From Paracoccaceae bacterium (GTDB lineage: Bacteria > Pseudomonadota > Alphaproteobacteria > Rhodobacterales > Rhodobacteraceae), in NCBI GenBank assembly GCA_004153385.1, contig SDAL01000005.1:186001-250000 (forward strand): 64,000 bases of DNA. Direction: 5' to 3'. The position numbers and the translations under genes are program-made. This document shows positions 33,977 through 42,899 of this stretch, piece after piece. The notes below the pieces were generated by a model. It saw only the letters and a list, made by a program, of their open reading frames with translations. It searched no databases and had not been told where the DNA came from. Within the stretch, counting starts at the first letter, position 1; every line of letters begins with the position of its first letter.

Positions 33977-35110
33977 ATGACCAGAGAGACTGCAAACACC
34001 CCCCCTGCTGCGGCCCGCAAAAGCCCCGAGCGCCGGATCATTCTTCATATCGGCACGCAGAAAACCGGCACGACCTCGATACAAGACACCTGTCGGCGCG
34101 GGCGTGAGGCGCTGCGCAAGCATGGCGTGCATTATCCGGCGCTTGCGCCCTTGACGACCCATTCCATCCTCAGCGTGCCATTCTATGGCACCGGCATGCC
34201 GCGCGAATTCCGTCACGTCTTTGGCGAGGATGTCGAACATGTCCGCCAGATCGCCTTTGCCTACTGGGCGCAAATCGCACAGGAAACACATGCTGATCGT
34301 GACATCCACACCGTTGTGGTTTCAGGCGAGCATCTGGTCGATATCGTCGATCATGCAGGCCTGAAACAGCATCTGGCGCATCTGTTTCCCGACTGGCGTA
34401 TCGAGGTATTGTGCTATCTGCGTGACCCTGCCGCCTATTTCCTGTCCCATCTGCGCCAACAGATGCGCGCATCAGGCAAATTATTCTGGCCGCATGATTT
34501 CGGATGGGGGGAAAAGCTTTCTGGCTGGCAGACGATCGGAGAGGTCCGTATCCGCGAATTCAGTCGCAAAACCCTTTATAAAGGGGATGCGGTGCCTGAT
34601 TTCCTCTCGCAAATCCTACCCGAGCCAGAGATCGACACGATTCCTTTGCAAAAACCGCGCAATGAATCGCTTTCGGTCGAGGCTATGGAACTGGTGCGCA
34701 CCTATCGCGCGGCTATACATCCGTTGCGCAACGATGTGTTGCTGCCTGACTCAATGCGCCTTATTAGTCTTTTGGAAACCGCTGAAAGGTTACTGCCGGA
34801 AACACACCGCCCGCCCAAACCCAGCCTGACACCGCTGGCCCGCGACATGGCCTTGCTCCACAACCACGAAAGCATGGAAATCCTGCGCGACAGCTTCGGA
34901 TTTCAATATGCACGGGTCAGTCTTTACGACTTTGATGCCACGGCCGAACGGCTCGACAAAGCAACACAACCAGACCGGCGCACGCCACGGCTGACCGATC
35001 TGGTGCGCTTCGACAGGCAGGCATTTGCCGCTCTACGCTCGGAGTTGTTGGCCCTGATGTTGCAAGGCCAAGAGGCGCGCACAAAAACCCACGCAAGCGC
35101 GCCCCCCTGA
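33977..35110 (+). CDS. Sulfotransferase-like protein
   Basis: A 377-residue protein with the 5'-phosphosulfate binding loop IILHIGTQKTGTTSIQ at residues 21-36, the hallmark of PAPS-dependent sulfotransferases. A later segment near residues 155-175 (WRIEVLCYLRDPAAYFLSH) matches the 3'-phosphate loop, with Arg and Ser in the right order. It would transfer sulfate to a sugar or protein in the cytoplasm. The ATG at 33977 has no close SD. Position between KpsM and a glycosyltransferase suggests capsule sulfation, which is inference. Confidence 0.75.
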   Translation: MTRETANTPPAAARKSPERRIILHIGTQKTGTTSIQDTCRRGREALRKHGVHYPALAPLTTHSILSVPFYGTGMPREFRHVFGEDVEHVRQIAFAYWAQIAQETHADRDIHTVVVSGEHLVDIVDHAGLKQHLAHLFPDWRIEVLCYLRDPAAYFLSHLRQQMRASGKLFWPHDFGWGEKLSGWQTIGEVRIREFSRKTLYKGDAVPDFLSQILPEPEIDTIPLQKPRNESLSVEAMELVRTYRAAIHPLRNDVLLPDSMRLISLLETAERLLPETHRPPKPSLTPLARDMALLHNHESMEILRDSFGFQYARVSLYDFDATAERLDKATQPDRRTPRLTDLVRFDRQAFAALRSELLALMLQGQEARTKTHASAPP

Positions 35111-35138
35111 TCAGGGGACGCGCTAACACGTCTGGGTC

Positions 35139-38084
35139 TTAGCCAAGAAAGCGGCGCATGCGTTCGGCCACGGCCTCGGTCGAGCAGTTTTCGGCCACAA
35201 AATCCTGACCGCGCTGCACTTGCGACAAGAAAAATGCCTCGTCTGTGCGCAAACGCTCAACGAGCGCGGCGGGACCTTCTTCGCCCGCCACCAACACGGC
35301 AGATCCGAAGGTGCGTGCGAACACCTCCTCGGTGATCACCGGAAGGCCGAACACAAGCGCTTCCATCACGTTGCGACCGAACTCCTCGATGTAAACTTCG
35401 TTGTTGAAGTTCAGATAGATATCACCATTGGTCAAAAGCTCCGGGACCGTGATCCCGTCATAGGGGACGGCCGACCACGTCTCAGGCATGTTCGGCAGCT
35501 GTTTTTCAAGCGTTTTCGACCCACCCAGAATGGTGAAATCCAACCCGGCATCCGCCATATACATCTTGCGGGTGCGACTTTCCGAATTGGGCCATTTGGT
35601 CCAATGATCACGGCTGTGACGCACAAGTCTTGGCCCAAAAGACTGCATCCGCGCAAACCGCTCTGCACCGTCAACCTCGATCAACTCGGGTTGGGCGAAA
35701 TGCGGCGGATACCAGATCTCGGGCGACAGTGTGATCTGGCCGGCATACTCTTGCAGATAATCCATGGTCAGCGGCGAGATTGCGATCCATTCGATATCGT
35801 CAACGCCCAGAACCTCCTGCAACAGTTCCGTGGCTTGTGCCGGATGATAAAAAGACCGGTCGCGCTCTGTGGTCTGGAACGGCAACTGGTTGACCAGAAC
35901 GGCCACTTTGTTCGTTTCGATTTCGGGGTATTGATCCAGTCTGACGTTGGCGATCGGCGGGTGGTGTACAATCACACGATCTGCCTTCACCTGATCTTCC
36001 CATGTCACGATGTCGATCAGGCCCTCTTGTTTGAGATCACGATAAAGCCCGTTGATATCATGGGCGAGCCTGAGGTCAGCCCGCGGCCAGTTAAACATGG
36101 CAACCCGCCGACCCATGGCATGCAAGGTACGGATATAATTGACATTACAACTGCGCGTCCCGCCCAGAAGCGTCATATCCGACATGATCAGAACATCATA
36201 TTCCAGCACTTCTTTTTTCAGCGACGGGATCATCAGGCTGTTCGGGCTGGGGAACGGATCGGTGGCAGAGCGGCGCCCGTCCAGCACGAAAGGTGCCAGT
36301 GCATCGCCCGTTTCTTCAGCAACGGCGCGCTGTGTCTTCATCCAGTGGTCGGACTGGCGGTGATATTCGTTGCGCGAGCCGAAGGTCAGACTGCGCAGGT
36401 TCATTTTCTTTTGCTGGGTGAGTGAATTTTCATGCACCAGAAACAGCGAATAGACCGTGTTGGGATCCAAGATCACAAAGGCCTCCTTGCCGTACACCTG
36501 CTTGACGCGGCGTTCGAATTCCGCATCGGCATTGGCCATGATCGGGTCCCACCCCCCTAGACGCATGATATCGTCATGGCGCATCATGAAGCCCGGGTAG
36601 TTCATGTGGCAATATTCGAGCGAATGTCGTGCCGGACGCAGATGGAAACGCAGCTCCAGCGACACACGGCACATCAAGGTCGTGTTCAGCCGCACATCGG
36701 GGTTTTCCATCAGGTGTCTGACCTGACGCTCGATCATCTCGGGATGCGACCAGTCATCGGAATCGTGCACGGTGACAAATTCACCGGTCGCAACTTCCAG
36801 CATCGCATTGCGGTTGCCATAGGTGCCGCGGGTATAGGTGTTTTCAATCACCTTGATACGAGGATCGTCTGCAGCCATTTGCTGCAAGATTTCGCGGCTG
36901 CCGTCGGTGCTCAGATCATCGGTAACAAGGATTTCGATGTTGCGCCACGTCTGCGCCTGCATGCTGCCAACCGCAAGCTGCAGATATTGCGCGGAATTAT
37001 AAGATGAAATCAGGACCGAAACCTTTGGGCCGTCCGCGACATCGGCGGGGGCCTGTGGCGCGTGCAACGACAAGAAAGGGGCCTGCGGATCGCATGTGAC
37101 CGGCGCCAGATTTCCCAAGCCCAGAACGGCATTGAATTCATTCATCATGCCCGCCAGATCACCGCGCGCCTGATGGTAGTTGGCCATGCAGATCTTGTAG
37201 TTCGGGTCATCGGGGCGCAATTCGATATAATCTTCGAGCCTGCGAAGCGCCTGTTCGGGGTTCCCGCTCGCCATCAAAAGATCGGCTTCCAGAAGCCTTG
37301 GACGTACACCGCGCATGAAGCCCTTCGACTGTGCACGGGCCGCGGCCATAAAACGGGCACCGGTAAAGGGGCGGTTCGTATCGGCAAAGAACCGGGCGAG
37401 TTCATAATTGGCCATGGCGCGCGCGCCACTTGGGGTCATCGGGCTATTGGCGAGTTCGGTCAGGTCTTGTTGACCGGATTTGGCATAGCCGCCCCACATC
37501 TTGGCCGAGGCCGCCTGAACGGCTGTCTTGGCAGAACGTTCCAGACGTTCAGCCCCCTTGGCCTTCTGCTTCAGCTTTTCTGCTTCCGCTTTGCGGTTAT
37601 CAAGAAAGCCCAAAAGCTCGTTGATCCGGTCCTCTCTGGCGCGCAGTTTGGCGGCCAGATCCGTCTCGTCGGATGTGTCCGCCGCATTCAGCACGATGGT
37701 ATTGTTCTCAGTACCCTGTTCCGGCTCTTCAATCCGAGCCGCCGCTAATGTTTGAGCGAATTTTCCAAGCTTAGACAGATGGTCTTCATCGGCCAGCACC
37801 ACAGCCGAGGGCTGCGCAACCGGTCGGGCAGAAATTGAACGTGCATCGAAGGACGGTAAATCCGCAGGTAGTGCGATAGAAAATCCGTGATAGGCATCGG
37901 GAACATTGCGGCGCGTCAGATGCTCGCGATATTCATTGGCACCGACCCGACCGATCACCTGCTCATCAATGAGGACTTCAACATCAACTATAGATTGGGG
38001 GGCATCCTGATCTACAATCCAACCTACGATTTTTTCTTGTTTGATCGAAAACCCAACCCAACCTCTATAGGTGTTTTTACGCAT
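35139..38084 (-). CDS. Large multidomain glycosyltransferase (TPR-GT2-GT4-like)
   Basis: A 981-residue protein. Residues 1-75 form a small beta domain (GWVGFSIKQEKIVGWIVDQ); 150-190 a charged coiled coil; 215-330 TPR-like helices (NPEQALRRLEDYIELRPDD); 355-570 a GT2 domain with VSVLISSYNSAQYLQLAVGS, LVTDDLSTDGS and VHDSDDWSHPEM; 630-980 a GT-B-like region ending NNEVYIEEFGRNVMEALVFG. The ATG at 38084 with SD GAGGGG is better than TTG 12 bases upstream. A related partial gene lies at the right edge (63046). Confidence 0.85.
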   Translation of the reverse strand: MRKNTYRGWVGFSIKQEKIVGWIVDQDAPQSIVDVEVLIDEQVIGRVGANEYREHLTRRNVPDAYHGFSIALPADLPSFDARSISARPVAQPSAVVLADEDHLSKLGKFAQTLAAARIEEPEQGTENNTIVLNAADTSDETDLAAKLRAREDRINELLGFLDNRKAEAEKLKQKAKGAERLERSAKTAVQAASAKMWGGYAKSGQQDLTELANSPMTPSGARAMANYELARFFADTNRPFTGARFMAAARAQSKGFMRGVRPRLLEADLLMASGNPEQALRRLEDYIELRPDDPNYKICMANYHQARGDLAGMMNEFNAVLGLGNLAPVTCDPQAPFLSLHAPQAPADVADGPKVSVLISSYNSAQYLQLAVGSMQAQTWRNIEILVTDDLSTDGSREILQQMAADDPRIKVIENTYTRGTYGNRNAMLEVATGEFVTVHDSDDWSHPEMIERQVRHLMENPDVRLNTTLMCRVSLELRFHLRPARHSLEYCHMNYPGFMMRHDDIMRLGGWDPIMANADAEFERRVKQVYGKEAFVILDPNTVYSLFLVHENSLTQQKKMNLRSLTFGSRNEYHRQSDHWMKTQRAVAEETGDALAPFVLDGRRSATDPFPSPNSLMIPSLKKEVLEYDVLIMSDMTLLGGTRSCNVNYIRTLHAMGRRVAMFNWPRADLRLAHDINGLYRDLKQEGLIDIVTWEDQVKADRVIVHHPPIANVRLDQYPEIETNKVAVLVNQLPFQTTERDRSFYHPAQATELLQEVLGVDDIEWIAISPLTMDYLQEYAGQITLSPEIWYPPHFAQPELIEVDGAERFARMQSFGPRLVRHSRDHWTKWPNSESRTRKMYMADAGLDFTILGGSKTLEKQLPNMPETWSAVPYDGITVPELLTNGDIYLNFNNEVYIEEFGRNVMEALVFGLPVITEEVFARTFGSAVLVAGEEGPAALVERLRTDEAFFLSQVQRGQDFVAENCSTEAVAERMRRFLG

Positions 38085-38570
38085 AAAGCCCCTCAAATCA
38101 ATTTTTCTGTATATGCCACAGTCAGCGGTCGATGGAAGAATGTGTGCCTACAAACGCATTCTAGCACATGCGATACGTTTTGCCCTCGAATGCCGGCGAG
38201 TTCAATATGCTTGTCAGGTAGGGAACTTATGCCTTTCCATATGGCCTTAAAAGATCACTGAAAAAATAAATCAATTAATTCAATGCCTTGCGTGATTTGA
38301 TTGTATGATTATGATAGTTATTGCACATACGCGTGATGGCAAGCAGCCCCCATTAAGCGAAAAGCCGCTCGTTTTTATCAGGTTTCAATTCTGTACGAAT
38401 GCGACCATCGGTCACACAAGCGGTATCAGTATGAAATCAACCTGCTTAATCAATGACGTCTGAATGAACAGCAAAAGATACCTGTCGCAGAGGGTCTTCC
38501 ATATCGCATAAACCAATGCCATTTTCGTGATCTGTTTATGCAGGCCGGGCCAGATGGCACATTTCTCATG
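38085..38570. other. AT-rich intergenic region
   Basis: About 485 bp upstream of the large glycosyltransferase and downstream of the barrel protein. AT-rich stretches near 38260-38330 probably hold the glycosyltransferase promoter. No gene or clear terminator was seen. Confidence 0.4.
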
Positions 38571-39629
38571 CTACCAGCGGATATCGCGGAACCGGAATTT
38601 CAGCTCCACTTGGGAATAGTCGAAGAATGCGATATTGGAGTGGTTCTCGGAGTAGCTGACCTCGACGCTTTGCCCGCGGGCAAGCTCGGCCGAAAGCCCC
38701 GCCCCATAGGTTTCGTCTTGCCGGTCTGTGCCCAGAAACCGGCCGCCCTCGGCACGCTGCGCCCAGACGAACGCCTCGAAGATGCGCCCGCCTTTGGGAA
38801 ATTCCACACCTGCATTCAGCCGCAGTTTCGGGGCGATTTCGCCCTCCACATCCGCACCCACCGAAATCGAGCCATAGGGGGCAAGGCCGTCGAAAATGGA
38901 GCGCAGGCCGATGGTCATCGCATTCTGGCTGGTGGCATTGGTTTCGGTATGTTCGGCCTCGATCCAGGCCTCGTGATAGGTATCGGAAATCTGGCGCAGC
39001 GTGGAGAGCCTGATCCGCGTCGATCGGGTCTTGCTGCGGCCCAGATCCCATCTGGTTTGGGCCATGCCCTGACACAGATCGACAAAGTTCCAGCCTGTCA
39101 GAGAATGGCGCAAACAGGCCTGCACTTGCGCCGAGGTCCGGCTGATATCATGGGCCGGCGCATAGCCCAGCTCGGCTGCGCCGACCAGATCCAGCAGCGT
39201 ATCGTCACTTAACGCCACCCGCGTGAAGGTGCCCACGCGCGCGCCCGTAAGCCAGCCCGATTTCGCACGGATCTGCGGATCGGCCTCGAAGACCAGCCCG
39301 CCAAAGCGAAACCGGTCATTGAGCACCCCGCCGTTGAGGTTCTGGCTATATTCGACAAGCGGCGCGGCCCAAACCTCCTGACGCAGCACACGGCTGCCAG
39401 ATCCATCATAGAAATGGCCCTGTCGTGTCAATTCCTCGCGCAGCGCATAGCGCACCTGCGGATCATAGGCGTAGCGGTCGAAAATACGGGTAAGCGCAAA
39501 CAGGCGCAGACGCTCGCTGCCCCCGCTCGCACTTGTTTCATAGCGCGATATCTCGTCGGCCTGCGCCCCCCCGAGCGTGGCGATAACACACAGCGCCCCC
39601 AGAAGGCCGCGCCATCTATTTGCCGGCAT
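38571..39629 (-). CDS. Outer-membrane beta-barrel protein, possibly Slam (DUF560)-like
   Basis: A 352-residue protein with a signal peptide (residues 1-24, cleavage after GAQA) and alternating beta-strand pattern to the end, finishing with an aromatic residue (FRFRDIRW), a typical outer-membrane barrel signature. It overlaps the upstream lipoprotein gene by 14 bp. The pairing of a TbpB-like lipoprotein with a barrel resembles surface-lipoprotein systems served by Slam. It lacks the N-terminal TPR part of Slam, so this identity is a low-certainty guess. Confidence 0.65.
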   Translation of the reverse strand: MPANRWRGLLGALCVIATLGGAQADEISRYETSASGGSERLRLFALTRIFDRYAYDPQVRYALREELTRQGHFYDGSGSRVLRQEVWAAPLVEYSQNLNGGVLNDRFRFGGLVFEADPQIRAKSGWLTGARVGTFTRVALSDDTLLDLVGAAELGYAPAHDISRTSAQVQACLRHSLTGWNFVDLCQGMAQTRWDLGRSKTRSTRIRLSTLRQISDTYHEAWIEAEHTETNATSQNAMTIGLRSIFDGLAPYGSISVGADVEGEIAPKLRLNAGVEFPKGGRIFEAFVWAQRAEGGRFLGTDRQDETYGAGLSAELARGQSVEVSYSENHSNIAFFDYSQVELKFRFRDIRW

Positions 39630-40467
39630 TCGGATCCGCGCCGTAGAACACCCCGTTGGCATCCACTTTCCGGCCGGTTTTCTTATCCGTGCCCGAAATC
39701 GTATAAAGCCCGCCGGTTGTCAGGTCATGGCGTCCGTCCGTAAACTCGGGCCGGCCGCCGACCGCGCCGCGCAAACTGCCCGCAGCCTGCAAGATATCGC
39801 TGCCGTCGGGATCATAGACCGTCATGGTGACATCGCCGCCATAGGCGCCTGTGCGGATGTTGAACGGCAGATCTTTGGCCGTCAGAGCCGTGCGCAGATC
39901 AGAGGTGGCGTTCACCCCTGTCTCGAGGCGCAGCGATACCGTCTCCTTGCGCAGATCCAGCTCCATATTCACCAGACCATCACTGTTGGCCCCCGTACGC
40001 AAAGGGGCCCCGTCAAGTGAGGCCCAGACGAAATTCGCGCCCCGGAAATAGTATTTTCCGTCCTTGGACACAGCCGCGCCTTGGCGGGCCTGTTCGAACG
40101 GGCTTTCATCCACCGTCAGGCGCAAGATGCGCGTCGCAGGCCCCGTGCCATCGGCATTGGCCACCTTGCCGATCACCTCGATCGTCATCTGGTCCTCATA
40201 GACCGTATCGGCAAGATCGATCAGGTTGCGATAGCCTTTGGGGCTTTGGGGGTCGGCATCCTCGAACTGGGCAAGGATTTTCTGATCGGCCTTGTCAGAC
40301 ACATCGCGCCGGACCCGGCTGCGCCCGTTATGGGTGGTGGTGTATGTCTCGAACGCCGGTGTATCGATCGTTTTGCCGGGCGGCAGATCGGGCGTGCGCG
40401 TGCCGCCACCACCGCCACATCCGGCAACCACCAACACAACGCAGATCGCGATTTTACGAAATGGCAT
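39616..40467 (-). CDS. Putative lipoprotein, TbpB-like beta-barrel region
   Basis: A 283-residue lipoprotein with lipobox VVAGC at residue 16 followed by a glycine run. The C-terminal half has short strands and a closing VDANGVFYGADPN, reminiscent of the small barrel of transferrin-binding-protein-B-like surface lipoproteins. ATG at 40467 has SD GGGGAGAGG. It is co-transcribed with the barrel gene. Ligand unknown; a true transferrin function is not implied. Confidence 0.7.
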   Translation of the reverse strand: MPFRKIAICVVLVVAGCGGGGGTRTPDLPPGKTIDTPAFETYTTTHNGRSRVRRDVSDKADQKILAQFEDADPQSPKGYRNLIDLADTVYEDQMTIEVIGKVANADGTGPATRILRLTVDESPFEQARQGAAVSKDGKYYFRGANFVWASLDGAPLRTGANSDGLVNMELDLRKETVSLRLETGVNATSDLRTALTAKDLPFNIRTGAYGGDVTMTVYDPDGSDILQAAGSLRGAVGGRPEFTDGRHDLTTGGLYTISGTDKKTGRKVDANGVFYGADPNAGK

Positions 40468-40521
40468 GCGCCTCTCCCCCCTATATGCCAACGACCGCCA
40501 CCCGCGTGCGGCGTTTGCAAT

Positions 40522-42657
40522 CTATATCTTTTTGTCTTCGAGGATGTATGTTTCAAAGAATGTCTGGGCCGGCACCGGCTGGCCAAACAGATATCCTTGC
40601 GCCTGAAGACAGCCAAGTCGCCTGAGAAAATCGAACTGTTCTTCGGTCTCGACCCCTTCGGCAATTGTGTCCATACCGAAGACCTTTGCAAGATACACGA
40701 TAACTTTTACCACGGCTGCGTTTTCTGCGTCCTCATGGGCATTGCACACAAAACTCTGGTCGATTTTCAAACGCGAGGCGGGATAGCGTTTGAGCACGCT
40801 GAGGGCGGCAAACCCCGTGCCATAGTCATCGAATGCCAGCCCCACCCCCATGCTGCGCAGATCGTGCAATGTCTTGGCCATCACACCGTCTTGCGTGGTC
40901 AGGATGTTTTCCACGATTTCAACTTCGAGGTTCTTGGGCGACAGGCCTGTGCTTTTGAGCGCATGCCGGATCGATGCCAACAGCGAGCCTGCACGAAACT
41001 GGCTGGAAAACAGATTGACCGCGATCTGGAAATCGGGATTGAGGGCCGTCCATTTGACCGCCTCCTGACAGGCGGTGTTCAAGATCCACTCGCCGATCTG
41101 CGACGACAGCGGCATCTTGCCCAGAACATTGATGAACGTGCCCGGCATCAACAGCCCGCGCGTGGGATGGTGCCAGCGCAACAGGGCCTCGGCCCCCTTC
41201 AGGCTGCGATCCCTCATGGAGATCTGCGGCTGGTAGTACAGCTCCAGCTCGCCGCGATCAAAGGCCTGACGCAGCTCTTCTTCGAAATTCCGGCGCAGGC
41301 GCGCGCCATCGTCGAATTCGGTGGTAAAAATCACGCTGGTCCCCCGGTCCGAGATTTTGGCCTGATGAAGCGCCAGATCGGCGGCGGCCATCAGGTCTTC
41401 GGCATCGGTGCCATGGGGGGGGTGCAGCGAGATGCCGACACTCACCTCCAACTCGATCAGCTCTTCCTCATAAAGCATGGGCGCGCTGATCGCCGCAATC
41501 GCATCATTGGCCGTTCTATGGGCGATGCGCAAATCGTCACCGCGCAGCAAGACCGCGAATGTATCCCCTTCCAACCGCGAGATGATCAGCGCGGCAGGGC
41601 ATGTGGCGGCCAGTCGCGCGGCCACGGTCTTGAGCACCGCATCCACCATCAACGGATCTCGGGCCTGCGTGATGTCCTTGAACCCGTCCAGATCCAGCAT
41701 CAGCATCGTCAGCTGCTCTTCGGAAGATACAAACCCCGCAAGCGCATTGTGCCATGCCGCCTTGTTTGGCAGGCCGGTCACCACATCGATCGAGGCCAGA
41801 CGGGCCAGCCGGTGTTCGATGGCCTCGTACCGGCCCAGATCGCGGATCACAAAGGACCATCCGCCGTGGTCGCGCGCAAAGATGTCGATCTCAGCCTCGA
41901 ACTGGGTGCCATCGCCGCAATAGACGCGATGGGTCACGGTCCGGTCGGTGTTGTCGGTCCAGTTGGCCACGGCTTTGCGCGACAGATCAGGCACGATCGC
42001 CTCCATCCCGGCCATGCGGTCATGGCCTTCGAACAGGGCGCGACCGGGCGGGTTGGTAAAACAGACATCGCCGTCGCCATCGACACACACCACCGCATAA
42101 CAGGATGTGGCCGCCGCGGAGGTAAACGCCGTGCGGCCTTTTGTGCGCGCATGATCAAGGCGCGATGTTTCCATCGCGTTGGTCACAAGACATCCTATAT
42201 CGCGCAGGTTCTGGCGATCTGCATCACTGAATTTCAGATGTGGCAGATGATCGAGGACTGCCAGTGATCCGATGGCCTCGCCCGTGGGCGTGCGCAGCGC
42301 GATACCGGCATAAAACCGGATATAGGGCGGCGCCACCACTGTGGGGTTATATTTGAAGGCCTGCTCCTGAATGGTGTCAGGAATGAAATACACATCGTCT
42401 TGCGCGATCGTATGCGCGCAAAACGAAATGTCGCGCGGGATCTCGCGCGGGATATCGCGTCCGTTCATCCCCATTTGCGTCTGAATATACTGCTTTTCGC
42501 TATCGATGAACGAGATCAGCGCAATCGGGACATTGAACACGTGACCTGCCAGCCGGACCAACCTGTCGAAGGTCGCGTTTGGAGGCGCGTCGACAATGCC
42601 ATATTCGCGCAAAGCGGCCACACGCTCTTCTTCATTTATAGGCATCAACACCGGCAT
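40522..42657 (-). CDS. GAF-PAS-GGDEF-EAL protein with degenerate GGDEF
   Basis: A 711-residue cytoplasmic c-di-GMP protein. GAF at 20-165; a PAS-like segment at 185-280; GGDEF region at 285-440; EAL at 455-705. The GGDEF signature reads LEGDT, so cyclase activity is unlikely. EAL residues are intact: AEALLRW, AVNLFSSQF, EIVENIL, FDDYGTG, KIDQSF, AEGVETEEQ and QGYLFG, so c-di-GMP phosphodiesterase activity is expected. It lies just downstream of the cellulose operon, whose synthase is c-di-GMP activated. No membrane helix is seen. Confidence 0.9.
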   Translation of the reverse strand: MPVLMPINEEERVAALREYGIVDAPPNATFDRLVRLAGHVFNVPIALISFIDSEKQYIQTQMGMNGRDIPREIPRDISFCAHTIAQDDVYFIPDTIQEQAFKYNPTVVAPPYIRFYAGIALRTPTGEAIGSLAVLDHLPHLKFSDADRQNLRDIGCLVTNAMETSRLDHARTKGRTAFTSAAATSCYAVVCVDGDGDVCFTNPPGRALFEGHDRMAGMEAIVPDLSRKAVANWTDNTDRTVTHRVYCGDGTQFEAEIDIFARDHGGWSFVIRDLGRYEAIEHRLARLASIDVVTGLPNKAAWHNALAGFVSSEEQLTMLMLDLDGFKDITQARDPLMVDAVLKTVAARLAATCPAALIISRLEGDTFAVLLRGDDLRIAHRTANDAIAAISAPMLYEEELIELEVSVGISLHPPHGTDAEDLMAAADLALHQAKISDRGTSVIFTTEFDDGARLRRNFEEELRQAFDRGELELYYQPQISMRDRSLKGAEALLRWHHPTRGLLMPGTFINVLGKMPLSSQIGEWILNTACQEAVKWTALNPDFQIAVNLFSSQFRAGSLLASIRHALKSTGLSPKNLEVEIVENILTTQDGVMAKTLHDLRSMGVGLAFDDYGTGFAALSVLKRYPASRLKIDQSFVCNAHEDAENAAVVKVIVYLAKVFGMDTIAEGVETEEQFDFLRRLGCLQAQGYLFGQPVPAQTFFETYILEDKKI

Positions 42658-42835
42658 TGCTATGACCCTTTGAGGTTCGAACCGAAACTGAGATTTACAG
42701 CCAAAAAATGAACGCCATCAGAAGCATCTGACACACTATTTCTGGAGTCCTTTACATGTTAGAAAACAGGGTAATATTTAAGTCGCACCCGTAGGCAGAG
42801 CGGCTGCTTCAAACAAGATCACACTACACTACAGG

Positions 42836-42864
42836 AAAAAATTCCGTATGTCCTATGACATACG
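42836..42864 (-). terminator. Rho-independent terminator of the cellulose operon
   Basis: Perfect 8-bp stem CGTATGTC/GACATACG with a four-base loop, followed on the minus strand by GAA and six T. It lies 36 bp past the stop at 42900. Confidence 0.87.
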
Positions 42865-42899
42865 AAATATTTTCCTCCATACGCAAGTAGTTATCCATT

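Noticed and set aside
39616-40467. Transferrin receptor function for the lipoprotein
   Set aside because: Only a short terminal motif is similar, no TbpA-like receptor is nearby, and the organism is probably environmental.
40081-42267. Very long plus-strand open frame opposite the GAF-GGDEF-EAL gene
   Set aside because: It mirrors a gene with strong motifs on the other strand; its translation is rich in H, Q, R and G as expected for an antisense shadow in GC-rich DNA. The same holds for long frames at 25602-27722, 16427-18208, 5198-6982 and 30939-32300.
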